Shown piece by piece: positions 1 through 11,707 of a stretch of DNA of 64,000 nt. The translations under genes and the position numbers were made by a program. The notes under the pieces were generated by a model. The model saw only the letters and a list, made by a program, of their open reading frames with translations. It was not told where the DNA came from and did no database searches. This DNA comes from Cryptomeria japonica (taxonomy: Eukaryota > Streptophyta > Pinopsida > Cupressales > Cupressaceae): the NCBI RefSeq assembly GCF_030272615.1, contig NC_081410.1, forward strand, positions 229,124,915-229,188,914, read 5' to 3'. Every line of letters starts with the position of its first letter. Position 1 is the first letter of the stretch.

Positions 1-280
1 TGAGACATCTGAGTATCGAGCTCTCTTCGACTGGTTGCTTTGTCGTCTTGTGTTTGTCGTGTGTCTTTTGCACTTTTTTTTGTTTTGTGTGTCTTGTTCC
101 TTTTTGTTTTTGTGTGCTCTTGCATATGTTTGAGTGAGTTAAGATCCTAGGATTGGGGGATTTGGTTCCTCAACATTAGTGATGTCTTAAACTCCTTGTG
201 GGATTTCTCTATATCTGTCATCTTCATCTCTCTATTTCTTCTACTTTACCGACAGTAGTGGCATAAGTTATACTCCAGTT

Positions 281-300
281 AAAGTGGGGGCTAAATTTAG
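281..300 (+). promoter_or_regulatory. Polypurine tract of G1
   Basis: AAAGTGGGGGCTAAATT sits directly before the LTR start. It is the expected plus-strand primer position. The reverse complement occurs at the equivalent edge of the G2 (26600) and G3 (62297) copies. Confidence 0.7.
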
Positions 301-1472
301 TGTCATAAAATTGCGCCTCCTGAAATTTTAACCACATTTGAGGTCCTCACATTGGTGATGACATCCTCCTTCCTAGCCAAGACCCTTTTCTGCACCTTCA
401 CCCTTGGGTTCTTCCTTTCTCAGAACCTGTTCCTGCCTCTAGACCCTGTCTGGACCTCAAAATAGGGCAGGACAAGGGTGTGGTGTCCCTATCCTCCCTA
501 GGATAGGGGCATGGCGCCCTTGTCCCCACCTCTTAGGGTGCTCCTATGATGGGTCTGCCCGATCCCCTATGCACAATCTAACTTTGAGGTTTGCATTCCT
601 CTTTGTCAGCCTTCAGTGATTGAAAATTAATCCTAGAGGCGTGTATAAAAGGAGATTCAATTCCCTCGTTTGGGGGAGGAAAAGTTGATCATAAGCAAGA
701 ATAGGCAAAAATATACATCATCAAGCATTCAAGTCTTTTTTATTCATCCATTGGAGTAATATTACAACATTTATTTGCGAATATGTGTGTGTGTTAGGGT
801 TTTGTCATGTTACATGCCATTTCGTGCAACACTTGTGATTACATTCAAGAAGCAAATAAATCATCATCAACAAATTGCAGATCTACAAGGTGTACATTTC
901 CATTGTTTACATTCAAACATTTACAATTAATTTCTTTCAAGGTTGATTCCTCAACTGAGGTTTGACTGAGGCAAACCCCTATCCACAACCCTTCTTCCCC
1001 TCTTTTTTGTGTGTAGGTTGCAGGTGTGCAACTGTAATTGCAAGTTTGTGCTTCATTTGCAGAGACAGAAGAACCCTTTTTCGTTTCGCAGATCTTATGG
1101 AGGACCATGTACACTGTTGCCATGGTCCCAATGACTTTTCTCCAAATTTGCAGGACAGATCCGTATCAATCTAATTAGCTCAAATTCGAAGTTACAGCGT
1201 GATCCCAAACTGGTAGCTCCTCATTTCACTCAATTTCTCTCTTTATTCCACATAGTCAACAAGTCAACTTTCCTATTTACAAAAGAGGGCAAATCACACT
1301 TCAACCCTTGCAATCCACCTTGAATTCACATCCCTTTTTCCCTTGGATTTGGATCTAGTGGATCCAAGCCCCTCTTTTGAATGTAAATTTTCTGCTAAGT
1401 GAAAATCATCTTAGTGACTTCCTTTCTCTCTCCCAGGTGGGGAGTCACTAGGGTTCAATTTTCCACTTTGCA
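301..1472 (+). repeat. 3' LTR of G1 (about 1172 bp)
   Basis: The LTR starts TGTCATAAAATTGC and ends near TTTTCCACTTTGCA. Both ends align with the reverse complements of the G2 and G3 LTRs. It holds a TATA box (TATAAAA, 644-650) at the place where the G2 and G3 LTRs also have TATAAAG. A nested palindrome lies at 470-525. The right end was set by similarity to the G2 LTR terminus, so it may be off by a few bases. Open frames inside it (for example 845-1123) are chance frames. Confidence 0.65.
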
Positions 1473-3055
1473 GGTTTTATTTGAGTAAGTCTTATTTTTT
1501 GGTTAGTGTACGATAGGATAGGTTTTTAATTTAATAAGTGCTCTTGCATAATGGGTTAGATGTCTTTTTCTTTAATTGTTGAAGCACATTTAGTTAGGTG
1601 TTGTCTAGTGCAATTTGTTTCCCCAGTTCTTCCTATTTGAATGAATATTTCAAAGATGTTCAAAATTGGTTGGTTGGTCATATTTCAAGGTCATTATTTT
1701 TCAAGGTTGTGAGTTAGTCATGTCTTCAATTTTGAAGGAGTCTTTGCATATGCTATTAAAAAATTCCATTAGGTAGTTGGATCTTCGTAGGATCAATAAT
1801 GTCTATCCAAATAATGTAGTCCAATTGATCTACTCATGTTATATTTATATATAAATGTACACCATATAAATTTGTATTAAAATTCATTGGAACGAAAGAA
1901 TTGTTTGCAGTAACTATTTAGGTTACTTGTAACAACTATTGTGTGACTAAGTAGTTAGATTGTAATAACTATTGTGTGACTAAACAATCAACCTACACCA
2001 ACTTCGAAGAAACCTACAACAAATATTATTGTTAAATATTTAACACTCCTAAAAGGACCTATACATTGAAATATTTTAGGACCTACACTTTCAATTGTTC
2101 ACAAATTTGTAGGATTTCACATCACCATAGGTACTTACATTTATGGTTTCCATTTATTAGTAATATTTATCATTTTTTGTAATTAACTATCTATGCATTA
2201 CAGTATGTTCATGAATTATCATTGTTTTAATTAAATGCTTCATAAATTATTTACTCTACCACCCTCATCCATTCATTGTCATTTGAGGACAAATGCTCTT
2301 TCATCTGGGGGGAAAATATGCATGCTTTGTATTGTTGGCTTAGACCATAGGAGGATGGCATTTCTTGTATATCTTCATGCTTACCTCCTACAATCATGAA
2401 TATGTTTAATTCATTTGACTACTTGTATTCATTTTCTTTGCCACTAATGCCTCAAAATGATAAAAGAGAAAAGTATTTAGGAGCAATTATACCAAACAAG
2501 AATGACATTGTTAAGACAGTGAGAAGTAACATCAAAAAATAGAAGGAAACTAATTAATGGCACTAATATTGAAGGAGAATATTCTAAGATACTTAGTCAA
2601 CAAAAAGTAAAATAATCATAACACAAGTGCAAGAAAAAGAAAAGAGAAGAAGAATTTCAGAATTAGTAAAGTAGAAGATTGCAACAAGAATTCAGGTCAC
2701 AAAATATTTTGGGGCAGCTATTAACAATGGAAAGAAGAATAAAAATGAATCATCCTATGAAGAGATCATAAACAGAATAGAGTATGATAGTGAAAGGAAG
2801 AAGAATGGTAGAAAGACAATGACAAGAATGAAGCATAGTAGTGGTAGCAATGCACATTGACTATATAGAGCAAAAGAGATGATGGACCAACATCAAGGAA
2901 TGGTGATAACTAGAAAAGCATGGAAATAATATTTTTAAATCCCCTATAGAAGAAACTTTAGTGAGAAGAAAAGGAAATGACAATCTTAAAACAATAGAGG
3001 ATATGACAGTGGCAAGATTTCATGCTCGTAGCTTTTATCAATGACCAATGTTTGT
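1473..3055. other. Gene-free stretch, probably 3' untranslated internal region of a gypsy-type element
   Basis: No open frame of note and no protein similarity were seen. A purine tract following a GAGGACAAATGC motif at about 2285-2325 resembles the 3' internal end of plant Ty3/gypsy elements. Another such site is at 3056-3094, suggesting two overlapping element remnants. The rest is AT-rich and purine-biased, without a recognisable feature. Confidence 0.4.
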
Positions 3056-3131
3056 CCCTTGCTTGAGGACAAGCAAAACTTCAGCTAGGGGGAGTGATGA
3101 GCCTATAAATTTTCCTATTTATCCATAATTT
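3056..3131 (+). mobile_element. Gypsy-like polypurine tract and LTR start, split by copia-1
   Basis: CTTGCTTGAGGACAAGCAAA followed by a G-run and then TGATGAGCC (LTR start about 3095) is the layout typical of plant Ty3/gypsy (Tat/Athila-like) 3' ends. The LTR is interrupted after 37 bases by the copia-1 insertion. It resumes at 8384, after the duplicated target TAATTT, and its right end cannot be fixed. The assignment rests on the motif only, since no pol sequence is present. Confidence 0.45.
3126..3131. repeat. Target-site duplication of copia-1, left copy
   Basis: TAATTT immediately precedes the LTR TG. The same six bases immediately follow the 3' LTR CA at 8384-8389. One of the six may be chance, since copia elements normally duplicate 5 bp. 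Confidence 0.85.
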
Positions 3132-4659
3132 TGTTGGCATTATAACAGACAAGAAGGTTGGCATTCCAATTACAATGAGAGATTGTTGGCATTTCAATAA
3201 GGATATTGAGAAGGTTGTTGATGATTATGGATATAACTGATTAAAGATGTTTTACTATCTTAATATTATTATTTTGTCATTGATGTCAAGAAATTGAGTT
3301 TCTAATTCAGTATGATTTGATGAGTATAAAGATGTCGGTTAAAGACACAGAAAGAATATGATGAATAAGGGGATAATTTATTCAATGGGCAACTATTACC
3401 GAGTTAGACAATGATGAGAACATGATGTTTAGATTGTTTTGATATCCTACATATGCTATTGTTTGAAAGGTTAATACTATACTATGTTACCAAGCAAAGA
3501 ACCTAGTCGGTAAACCCTAAGGAACCTAGTCGGTAAAACCCTAAGGTTATCGATATCGGTTAATGAAGGTAGAATGTCTACCGAGTGAAGTTTAGTATTC
3601 ACCGAGTTGTTACCGAGTTACAACCGAGCTATAACAAAATGCATTAAATGTTTGCATGTGACATTTAATGAAGGAAGCTGATGAGCTGGAGCGGATTAAA
3701 TGATTGGTAAGCCGTGTATGAATATTGTTAAAGAATTTATGGTAAAGAAAGATCGGCAGGAAGATCTACAGCTTAGATTGAACCGCAATACCCTAACACA
3801 AGTTCCAAGGTGAAAATGCAAGTTCCAAGGCAGGGTAAAACATTTTCAGATCGAAGGATACATTGAACCTGGACAAGATTGAAGATCTAATGGCTATGAT
3901 TGATCATGGGAAATATGATCAAGGAGATTAAGCCGTTGGAAGATTGTTTATAAATAGGAAACTGTTGATAAACAATGTATGTGGGCAAGTGTATGCACAG
4001 GGATGCTACATAGTGATTACCGAGCACAGAAGCTTGAAGACCTTTTAGAATAACAGAGTATGGAAGCCCAGTAGATAGACAAGATTAGTTCTATGTCTAT
4101 ATTGTATTGAACAAATAGGAATCTGCTTTAGCAATTTTATATGTGAAGTTGCAAACATATTTTTATTACTGTTATTTTGAGAAGTAGCAGAAAATCTCTT
4201 AACCGAGTGGACTTAACAGTCTTATTTGTAAAATCCTCTAGCAAGGTGACATTCTTATTGAGTGTTTGAAATCCTTTAACAAGGTCACTTCTAACAAGGT
4301 GAAGATCCTAACAGATCTGAGGGAAATTCCTTAACCGGGTCACATCTAGCAATGTGTTTGTAATCTTTAACAGGATTTTCTTTTAACCGAGCATACTCTA
4401 GAAGAGTATATTTCTTAGTGGGTCCAAAATCCCACAGTGGTTTTTCCCTATTTGGGTTTCCACGTTAAATCTGGTGTTATATGTTTGTGATCTTATCTAT
4501 TTATGGGTCTGCATGCATTACTATTTTTTTGATAAGGTTACCAAGGTTGAATATGTTGTTTTTATTGAAGATTAAGTTTGAATGATTCACCCCCCCCCCC
4601 CCCCTCTCATATTGTTAGCTTGGCATCTCTACTAATCATATTTAGTATCAGAACTATCA
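3132..4659 (+). repeat. 5' LTR of copia-1 (1528 bp)
   Basis: The LTR starts TGTTGGCATTATAAC and ends GAACTATCA, just before the primer site. It contains a TATA box (TATAAATA, 3949-3956), the copia U5 hairpin motif at 4437-4463 and a run of C residues near 4590. It matches 6860-8383 closely from base 3156 onward. One 22-bp block present in the 3' copy (around 7019-7041) is absent here, between AGTATGAT repeats. Confidence 0.9.
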
Positions 4660-4660
4660 A

Positions 4661-4673
4661 TTGGTATCAAAGA
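4661..4673 (+). promoter_or_regulatory. Primer-binding site of copia-1
   Basis: TTGGTATCAAAGA follows the 5' LTR by one base. It matches the initiator-Met tRNA type site TGGTATCAGAGC with a single G-to-A change, consistent with deamination. Confidence 0.8.
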
Positions 4674-4723
4674 TTTGGACTTCGGAAGAAAATTTTAAAG
4701 GCACTTGAGTTAAAGATCAAAAT

Positions 4724-6175
4724 ATGTATAAAAGTGATGCATCGAAGCTAAATAAGTCAAGTTTCTCTACATGGCAGAAAAGGATGAAGTTGCATCTATC
4801 AGGAATTGGAGAACATGTTGTCTATTATCTGGAGAATGATTTCATCACACGGAGCACCTATCCATTGACAATGGAAGAGATAAAGGAAAAGCAAGAACAT
4901 ATTCAAGCAATGATTGAAATAACATTTGCATTGACCGACTCAGAGTTTAATGATCTAGAAGGATGTACTGATGCAGAGGCAATGTGGACTAAGCTCATAT
5001 CTGTGTATGGTGGAGATGAACATGTTCAAAGAGAAAAAGTGGATAGTCTAAGAGGACAACTTGAATCTATGAGGATGAATGAAAGTGAGAACATAACCCA
5101 GTACAGTACAAGACTAAAGGAGATTGTCAATCAAATCAAAGGAGCAGGTGGAACTATTGAAGAGAAAGATATAACAAGTAAGTTCTTAAGAACCCTTCTA
5201 CCAGCCTATGCAATCCGAGTCTCTGTAATCAATGAATTGAGGTCTGTAACCAATATGCCAGTTTCTTTAGATGCTACTATTGGTAAGCTACATGCATTTG
5301 AGTTAAGTAACTTTGATAACAGTGGGTCAATGGTAAATAAAGTTGAATCTGCATTCAGTTCTTTTCATATTGATGAAACTGATGATTACAATGATAGAAA
5401 GTATAAGTACTCTAAAGGGAATCATAGTGGAGCAAGTGAAAGATTTTGCAAAAACATGGAGGAGGTACACAAACTGTATGAGGAAATCAGAAAGCAAGAA
5501 GAGTTTGAAGCACTATTAGCCAGAAGGCTACCAAGAGGAAAAGGTAAGTATAAAGGAAAGCTACCTTTAAAATGTTTCAATTGTGATAAGATAGGACATA
5601 TGGCTTCTAATTATCTTGACAAAGAATCTAGTGAAAAGAGAGATTACCGAGATGACAAACAGAAAGATAATCATTATAGAGGATACCGAGACTTCAGGAG
5701 AAGAGATAAAAAGACATGCCTAATAGCTGATGAGGAATCTAATGATGATAAATCAAATGAAACTGATACAGAGGAAGTTGTTTATGTGGCTATCAAAGAT
5801 GGATCAGATGAAGAAAGGTATGAAGAAAAAGTTTTAATATCTCATATAAATACTAATGATTCTTGGATCATAGATAGTGGTTGCTCACATCACATGACAG
5901 GTGATAAACACAAGTTTATTAAATTAGATGATTATGATGGAGGCTATGTAAGATTTGGTAATGATGCACCATGTCCGATAAGAGGTAAAGAATCCATAAC
6001 ACTTCTTGACAATGCTAAATGTAATGATGTTTATTGGGTTGAAGGTTTGAAATACAATTTGTTGAGTGTAGCACAGCTAAACAACACAGGTTACCTAATA
6101 GAGTTTGAAAAAGGAATTGTCAAAGTTCATGACAAGCATGGAAAGTTAGCTGCTACCGGGACAAACAAGAGGTAA
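4724..6175 (+). pseudogene. gag-protease part of copia-1 polyprotein
   Basis: An open frame of 483 codons encodes a copia gag domain (roughly residues 10-200), a zinc knuckle (284-297) and the aspartic protease start with the motif WIIDSGCSHHM (DSG at 384-386). The knuckle reads CFNCDKIGHMASNY, so its last cysteine is replaced by tyrosine and metal binding is presumably lost. The frame ends after TGTNKR, where a small deletion shifts the frame. The pre-integrase sequence with its WLWHKR box follows in another frame. In a working element this region makes capsid, nucleocapsid and the maturation protease; here it is defective. Confidence 0.9.
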
Positions 6176-6176
6176 T

Positions 6177-6859
6177 ACATTTCATCTTGACTCAACTTGG
6201 AATAAATGTCTATATGCAAGGATAGATGATACCTGGTTATGGCATAAAAGGTTTTGTCATGTTAACTTTAATATTCTGATCAAAATAAGTAAGAAGCACC
6301 AAGTAAGAGGTCTACCGAGTCTTGAAAAACCTAAGAATGCTATGTGTTGAGGATGCCAGATGGGTAAGATGACAAGATCAAGCTTTACAAGTAAGTCCTA
6401 CACTTCTAAGGGAATTTTAGATCTTGTGCATACTGATCTTTGTGGTCCTATGAAAGTTCAGAGTTATTATGGTGATAAATATTTCATATTATTTGTGGAT
6501 GATTACTCAAGGATGATGTCAATAATGCTTTTAAAAGAAAAATCAGAAGCTTTTCAAATGTTTAAATGGTACAAGGTTAGAGTTGAAAATGAAACAAGAA
6601 GACAACTAAAATGTCTCAGATCAGATAGAGGAGGAGAGTTTACTTCTGATGAGTTCAACTTATTTTGCAATGATCATGGTATAAAAAGACAAGTCTCTAC
6701 ACCGGGTACTCCACAGCAGAATGGGATAGCTGAGAGAAGGAACAGATCTATGTGGATTGTGCCAGAACCTTGATGATTGAAAAGAAAGTTCCACAAACAT
6801 TTTGGAGAGAAGCAATAAGCACAATTGTTTACACCTTGAACCGAGTTCAATTGAAGAAA
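6177..6859 (+). pseudogene. Pre-integrase and integrase remnant of copia-1
   Basis: The pre-integrase HHCC region (box WLWHKRFCH) begins after the frameshift and carries a stop within the CxxC part (about 6349). The integrase core follows with first Asp in VHTDLCG, second in LRSDRGGEF and the Glu region NGIAERRNR. The reading frame breaks again near 6773. The coding similarity stops at the NRVQLKK equivalent, at the junction with the 3' LTR. Strand transfer activity is excluded by the breaks. Confidence 0.88.
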
Positions 6860-8383
6860 GGTTGGCATTCCAATTACAATGAGAGATTGTTGGCATTTCA
6901 ATAAGGATATTGAGAAGGTTGTTGATGATTATGGATATAACTGATTAAAGATGTTTTACTATCTTAATATTATTATTTTGTCATTGATGTCAAGAAATTG
7001 ATTTTCTAATTCAGTATGATGTTGCCATATCTTAAGAAGTATGATTTGATGAGTATAAAGATGTCGGTAAAAGACACAAAAAGAATATGATGAATAAGGG
7101 GATAAGTTATTCAATGGGAAACTATTACCAAGTTAGACAATGATGAGAACATGATGTTTAGATTGTTTTGATATCCTACATATGCTATTGTTTGAAAGGT
7201 TAATACTACACTATGTTATCAAGCAAAGAACCTAGTCGGTAAACCCTAAGGAACCTAGTCGATAAAACCCTAAGGTTATCGCTATCGGTTAATGAAGTTA
7301 GAATGTCTACCGAGTGAAGTTTAGTATTCATCGAGTTGTTACCGAGTTACAACTGAGCTATAACATAATGCATTAAATGTTTACATGTGATATTTAATGA
7401 AGCAAGCTGATGAGCTGGAGCGGATTAAATGATTGGTAAGTCGTGTATGAAGATTGTTAAAGAATCTATGGTAAAGAAAGATCGGCAAGAAGATCTACAA
7501 CTCATATTGAACCGCAATACCCTAACACAAGTTCCAAGGTGAAAATACAAGTTCCAAGACGAGGTAAAACATTTTCAGATTGAAGGATACATTGAACCTG
7601 GACAAGATTGAAGATCTAATGGCTATGATTGATCATGGGAAATGTGATCAAGGAGATTAAGTGGTTGGAAGATTGTTTATAAATAGGAAATTGTTGATAA
7701 ACAATGTATGCGGGCAAGTGTATGCACAAGGATGCTACATAGTGATTACCGAGCACAGAAGCTTGAAGACCTGTTAGAATAACAGAGTATGGAAGCCCAG
7801 CAGATAAACAAGATTAGTTCTATGTCTAGATTGTATTGAACAAATAGGAATCTTCTTTAGCATTTTTAGATGTGAAGTTGCAGACATATTTTTATTACTG
7901 TTATTTTGAGAAGTAGCAGAAAATCTCTTAACTGAGTGGACTTAACAGTCTTATTTGTAAAATCCTCTAGCAAGGTGACATTCTTATTGAGTGTTTGAAA
8001 TCCTTTAACAAGGTCACTTCTAACAAGGTGAAGATCCTAACAGATCTGAGGGAAATCCCTTAACCGGGTCACATTTAGCAATGTGTTTGTAATCTTTAAT
8101 AGGATTTGCTTTTAACCGAGCATACTCTAGAAGAGTATATTTCTTAGTGGGTCCGAAATCCCACAGTGGTTTTTCCCTATTTGGGTTTCCACGTTAAATC
8201 TAGTGTTATATGTTTGTGATCTTATCTATTTATGGGTCTGCATGCATTACTATTTTTCTGATAAGGTTACCGAGGTTGAATCTGTTGTTTTTATTGAAGA
8301 TTAAGTTTGAATGATTCACCCCCCCCCCCCTCATATTGTTAGCTTGGCATCTGTACTAATCATATTTAGTATCAGAACTATCA
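6860..8383 (+). repeat. 3' LTR of copia-1, lacking its first 24 bases
   Basis: It is homologous to 3156-4659 and ends in the same GAACTATCA, followed by the target copy TAATTT. The missing 5' end abuts the integrase sequence directly. The U5 hairpin motif is at 8166-8192 and a TATA-like TATAAATAGG lies near 7677. Its C-run (about 8320) is shorter than in the 5' LTR. Confidence 0.9.
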
Positions 8384-8389
8384 TAATTT

Positions 8390-10122
8390 ATGGCACTTTA
8401 TCCATGTTTATAATTCCATTCGAATACATTTTTAAATATTACCTTGGTTTTATGAAGCATTAACTATGATAAATGATTATTGATTTCTATTTGTATATTT
8501 AGCTAGTTAATGCTAAATAATGGTAATATATTATGATGAATGGTTATTATAAATGTAAAGTATTTTGAAAGGATTAATGTTGTTTGTGAGAGGTTTGAAT
8601 CACTCATGTAGTTGGAAATAAGAAGAAACAAGTTGGCAGTTGTCACCATGTAGTTGTTGAATGGACATGTAAAAATTATCAAAAACCTCATGTCAATAAA
8701 AGGGGCACATCTCTCTTGTTTCTTAACAAAATTCAGATCTTCAAAATGATTTGGAAATATTAAAATGAGATATGCTAACCCATTAAAGTGTTTGACTTGG
8801 TTTGCAAAAATTAAGGAGCAAAATTCACCATAAGTTTATTGAGACAAAACTGACAAATTTGGAGGCAACAGTTGAGGAATAAGTTCTAATTCAATTTGGA
8901 CTCTTCCACCTCATAATGATATTGTGAATTTAGAATTTATTGAAGTATACGAACAATAGGGAAAATTTTGGAAAAAATATGTGATGATTCATAAATGATT
9001 ATGACATATTTTGTATAAATTTTCAGTCACGCCTATATTTTGATGTTGTAAGAGTTTGAAGAGAATTAGAACACTCTCAACTCATTTGGTTTGGTCTTTA
9101 TTATTATCTATGGAAAGAATAAATCATCTCCTCATTTTCATGGGAGAATGGACATGTGTTGTAATTTGTTTTAGTTCTATAATTAATCCAACTCTTAGGC
9201 CTCATGTATAAATTTGAGATCCTATCGAGTTGAGAAGAGAGAGTATCTAGTTAGTGCTAGATTGTGTTAGTAGTGTCTTTGTTCAATTAGAAAGTATGAA
9301 ATTTGTCCATGTAAGCTTTGATTTTCAATAAGAAGATGATTTGAAAAATGAAGCTTATATGTTGAATTTTTAATGTGAATAGCTAAGATTATAGCCACTC
9401 AGGAAAGGGCCACTTGAGGAACTGTGACTCCATAGTAGTTTAGATTGTTGTTCATTATTATTTACTGTAAGTAGTGAGTTCTTTAGAGTAGGTTTTATTT
9501 CAGCATATTTAATTTCATTAGTTTTATAATAGCCAACCTGCAACCACTACTATGTCAAATAACCAGTCATCTCGAAACCAATTTTGTGTGGTTAGATTTA
9601 TTTACAACATTGTTATATTTTCAATTTAATTTATTGCTTTCAATTTATTTGCTATACACAATCGATAGAAATAGCCTAGAAGGCTTCCTTAGTACACATA
9701 TAGTGCTAACATCATTTGAAGATACATCCCCAGTCGATAATCAAATGAACCTCCACTTAGGACATTAGATTACCCCATTGGGAATTCTGATTGGGCTGAA
9801 TGCATGACATGCTGCACCAACTCTATGCATATAGTAGAGACTAGTCAATCAAAATTCATCCTTTGGAGGTGAATGTATTGCTTTCATCTCCTTTTAATGC
9901 AATTATGTCATGAAATAGGCTCATTCCTTCTTTACATAGCTAAACTAGTGAACAGCCTACTTTCAAACTATTAAACACAAAGATTGTATCATTTTTTATA
10001 AATATTCTTAATATCATTTCAATTTTTATCTTTCATACTTTTTGGCACTAACATTCATCTAGGAAAACCTACAACAATATGTTAACTTGCATGTAGGCTA
10101 GAAAGAACTCTACTTTGATACC
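8390..10122. other. AT-rich gene-free stretch, including the rest of the split gypsy-like LTR
   Basis: This continues the sequence interrupted at 3131. There are no coding similarities; the frames at 8503 and 9586 are short and unlike any family I know. The right end of the gypsy-like LTR could not be placed because its partner LTR is not in the window. Confidence 0.4.
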
Positions 10123-10289
10123 TGTAGACACTTAAATTTGACTGATTAATTCAATCAGATGAAATCTCCTAAGTCTCTTATATTAGTTCAATAATCCATG
10201 TTATTCAATTAAAATCAAGTATCCATTTTGGCTAAAATTAATTAAATGAAGTCATGCCCCATTAGCTAATTAATAAATTAAATATCTTA

Positions 10290-10530
10290 ATTTAATTACC
10301 CCACCCCTTTTCTTCCAATCCCTTAGAATTAATTAATCTAATTAATTAATCCCCCCTTTTCTAATCCTTTGAATTAATTAATCTAATTAATTAATTCTTC
10401 CTTTCCAATCTCTTGAATTAATTAATCAAATAAATCAATTTCCCTTTTTCAATCCTTGAATTAATTAATCAAATTAATTAATTCCCCCTTTTTCTTCCCC
10501 TTATTTGAATTTAATTAATTCAAATATCCC
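10290..10530. repeat. Degenerate tandem repeat, about 45-bp unit, five copies
   Basis: Each unit is a C/T-rich stretch (CCCCCTTTTTCTTCC-like) followed by AATTAATTAATC-AAATTAATTAAT with minor changes. Units start near 10290, 10345, 10390, 10438 and 10485. The AT half is itself nearly self-complementary. Confidence 0.75.
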
Positions 10531-10753
10531 ATTTGAGTCACATGTCTCCTAACTTTTAACCACCTAACTAACCCTCCTCTAATCTAACCTCCAATCTAAC
10601 CCTCTGGGTTCTAACCAACCCTATCCACCTAACCAACCTTATCATATCCTATCCTAACCTCCCTTCATATGTGTGTGCACACACATTATTCCCTAATTTC
10701 CTTAATATTATTAAATTTAAACTAATTTTGGGTGGCTTCCTCCCAAAATGGAT

Positions 10754-10907
10754 ATGTGTCCTTGAGGACACATGTCAAGCCCCTTTTGACATTTGTCCCT
10801 CTTGGGGACACTTGTCCTTCTTTGTTGAGCCACTTTGAGGACAAGTGTGGAATCTTATTCCACATGGCATTCTTAGGATTACCACTTGTCCTCCTTGAGG
10901 ACAAGTG
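10754..10907. repeat. Run of five palindromes
   Basis: Perfect arms are seen at 10754-10773 (ATGTGTCC/GGACACAT, loop 4), 10794-10810 (TGTCCC/GGGACA, loop 5), 10808-10848 (ACACTTGTCC/GGACAAGTGT, loop 21), 10847-10863 (GTGGAAT/ATTCCAC, loop 3) and 10883-10907 (CACTTGTCC/GGACAAGTG, loop 7). They cover nearly the whole 154-bp segment. Confidence 0.85.
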
Positions 10908-11517
10908 TTTCATTTCCACAATCCCCTCCTATTCCTCCCTTTCCTATTTAATCCCCCCTCTTTTTCAAGCAAATTATCCACCTTCTCACTACCATACCAT
11001 TATCATGTAAAAATTCCATCTACTTTCATACAATCACACCCTCATAATGTATAATTTCATACTCATATCCAATCATCTCATCCTCATATCCTCTCATCCT
11101 ATCTTCATATCTTGAATCTCATCTTCAAATCGCACATCGTGGAGCAATATCAAGCACAAGCTACGCCATGAGCACACATCCAACCACGAGATAATCAAAT
11201 CAAGAAATCAAATGGAGTTTGCATCTTATGTTTTTTATATCATTGATGATTTATTCATTTATTTCTAACATCCCTATCTTGAGGTGTTTGAGCTAATTAT
11301 GTTTGCATGGATTGCTTAATTTAACTTTCAATCATTCATAATTGTGCACAATTTCCCTCACACAATATCACTACAATGTCCCTAGGTGGAATAATAGTTT
11401 ACTTTATGATTTTTCAAAAGAATAACATAAACTTAAACACTTTTTGATCACTATGATTTTGATATCGGCAAGGTTAGATCATATGATAGCTAGGATTTGA
11501 ATAATAAATTATTTATT

Positions 11518-11527
11518 TTACTTTTTT
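11518..11527. repeat. Candidate target-site duplication of LINE-A, 3' side
   Basis: On the minus strand AAAAAAGTAA follows the LINE-A A-rich tail. The same ten bases precede the LINE-A 5' end at 18665-18674. The sequence is of low complexity, so it is suggestive only. Confidence 0.45.
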
Positions 11528-11707
11528 GTTTTTCGATCGGTAAATGGTACTTTATATTGATATTTAAAAAATAGTCTATTACATACGACTTGCAGCAAAA
11601 AAAAGAGACCACCAAAAAACTAGCCACCAAAAAACTAAACACATGAAGTCTAATAATTACATACAAAGGTTGGCCAAAGATCAAAACAAAAACCAACAAA
11701 ATATAAA

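Larger units (their letters stand above)
1..1472 (+). mobile_element. 3' end of a family-G LTR retrotransposon (G1), truncated by the window edge
   Basis: The first 280 bases are the end of an internal region. They are followed by a polypurine tract and then a complete LTR. The same arrangement is found inverted at 26599 and 62296, where a near-identical purine tract abuts an LTR with related ends. The motif CTTTACCGA just before the tract is also shared with the G2 copy. No coding domain is visible in the part present. The superfamily is not provable here; I call the family G because no polymerase survives in any of the three copies in this window. Confidence 0.7.
3132..8383 (+). mobile_element. 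Copia-1: Ty1/copia retrotransposon with internal deletion of RT and RNase H
   Basis: The element runs 5' LTR, tRNA-Met-type primer site, gag, protease, pre-integrase and integrase core. It then jumps straight into the 3' LTR at about 6860. RT, RNase H, the polypurine tract and the first 24 bases of the 3' LTR are missing. Because both TAATTT target copies are present and the 5' LTR is complete, the deletion most likely happened after insertion. It has a short AAGAA match at the breakpoint. The element sits in a gypsy-type LTR. Confidence 0.9.
10123..11460 (+). repeat. LTR-like segment (possible solo LTR) with internal repeats and palindromes
   Basis: It begins TGTAGACACTTAAATTTG, a start like that of plant LTRs. 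It contains a degenerate tandem array, a pyrimidine-rich leader-like zone and five palindromes. A clear CA end or a matching target duplication was not found, so the boundaries and the solo-LTR reading are inference. No coding content was seen. Confidence 0.3.

Noticed and set aside
845-1174. Two overlapping opposite-strand frames at 845-1174
   Set aside because: Both lie inside the G1 LTR, downstream of its TATA box, and have no protein similarity or counterpart in the other family-G LTRs.
4588-4606. Long C-run in the copia-1 5' LTR
   Set aside because: C-runs occur at the same LTR position in several copia elements here. Length differences are ordinary slippage or sequencing uncertainty.
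10290-10530. Regular repeats resembling a CRISPR array
   Set aside because: The units are degenerate, AT-rich and without unique spacers, and the genome is a plant nuclear one.
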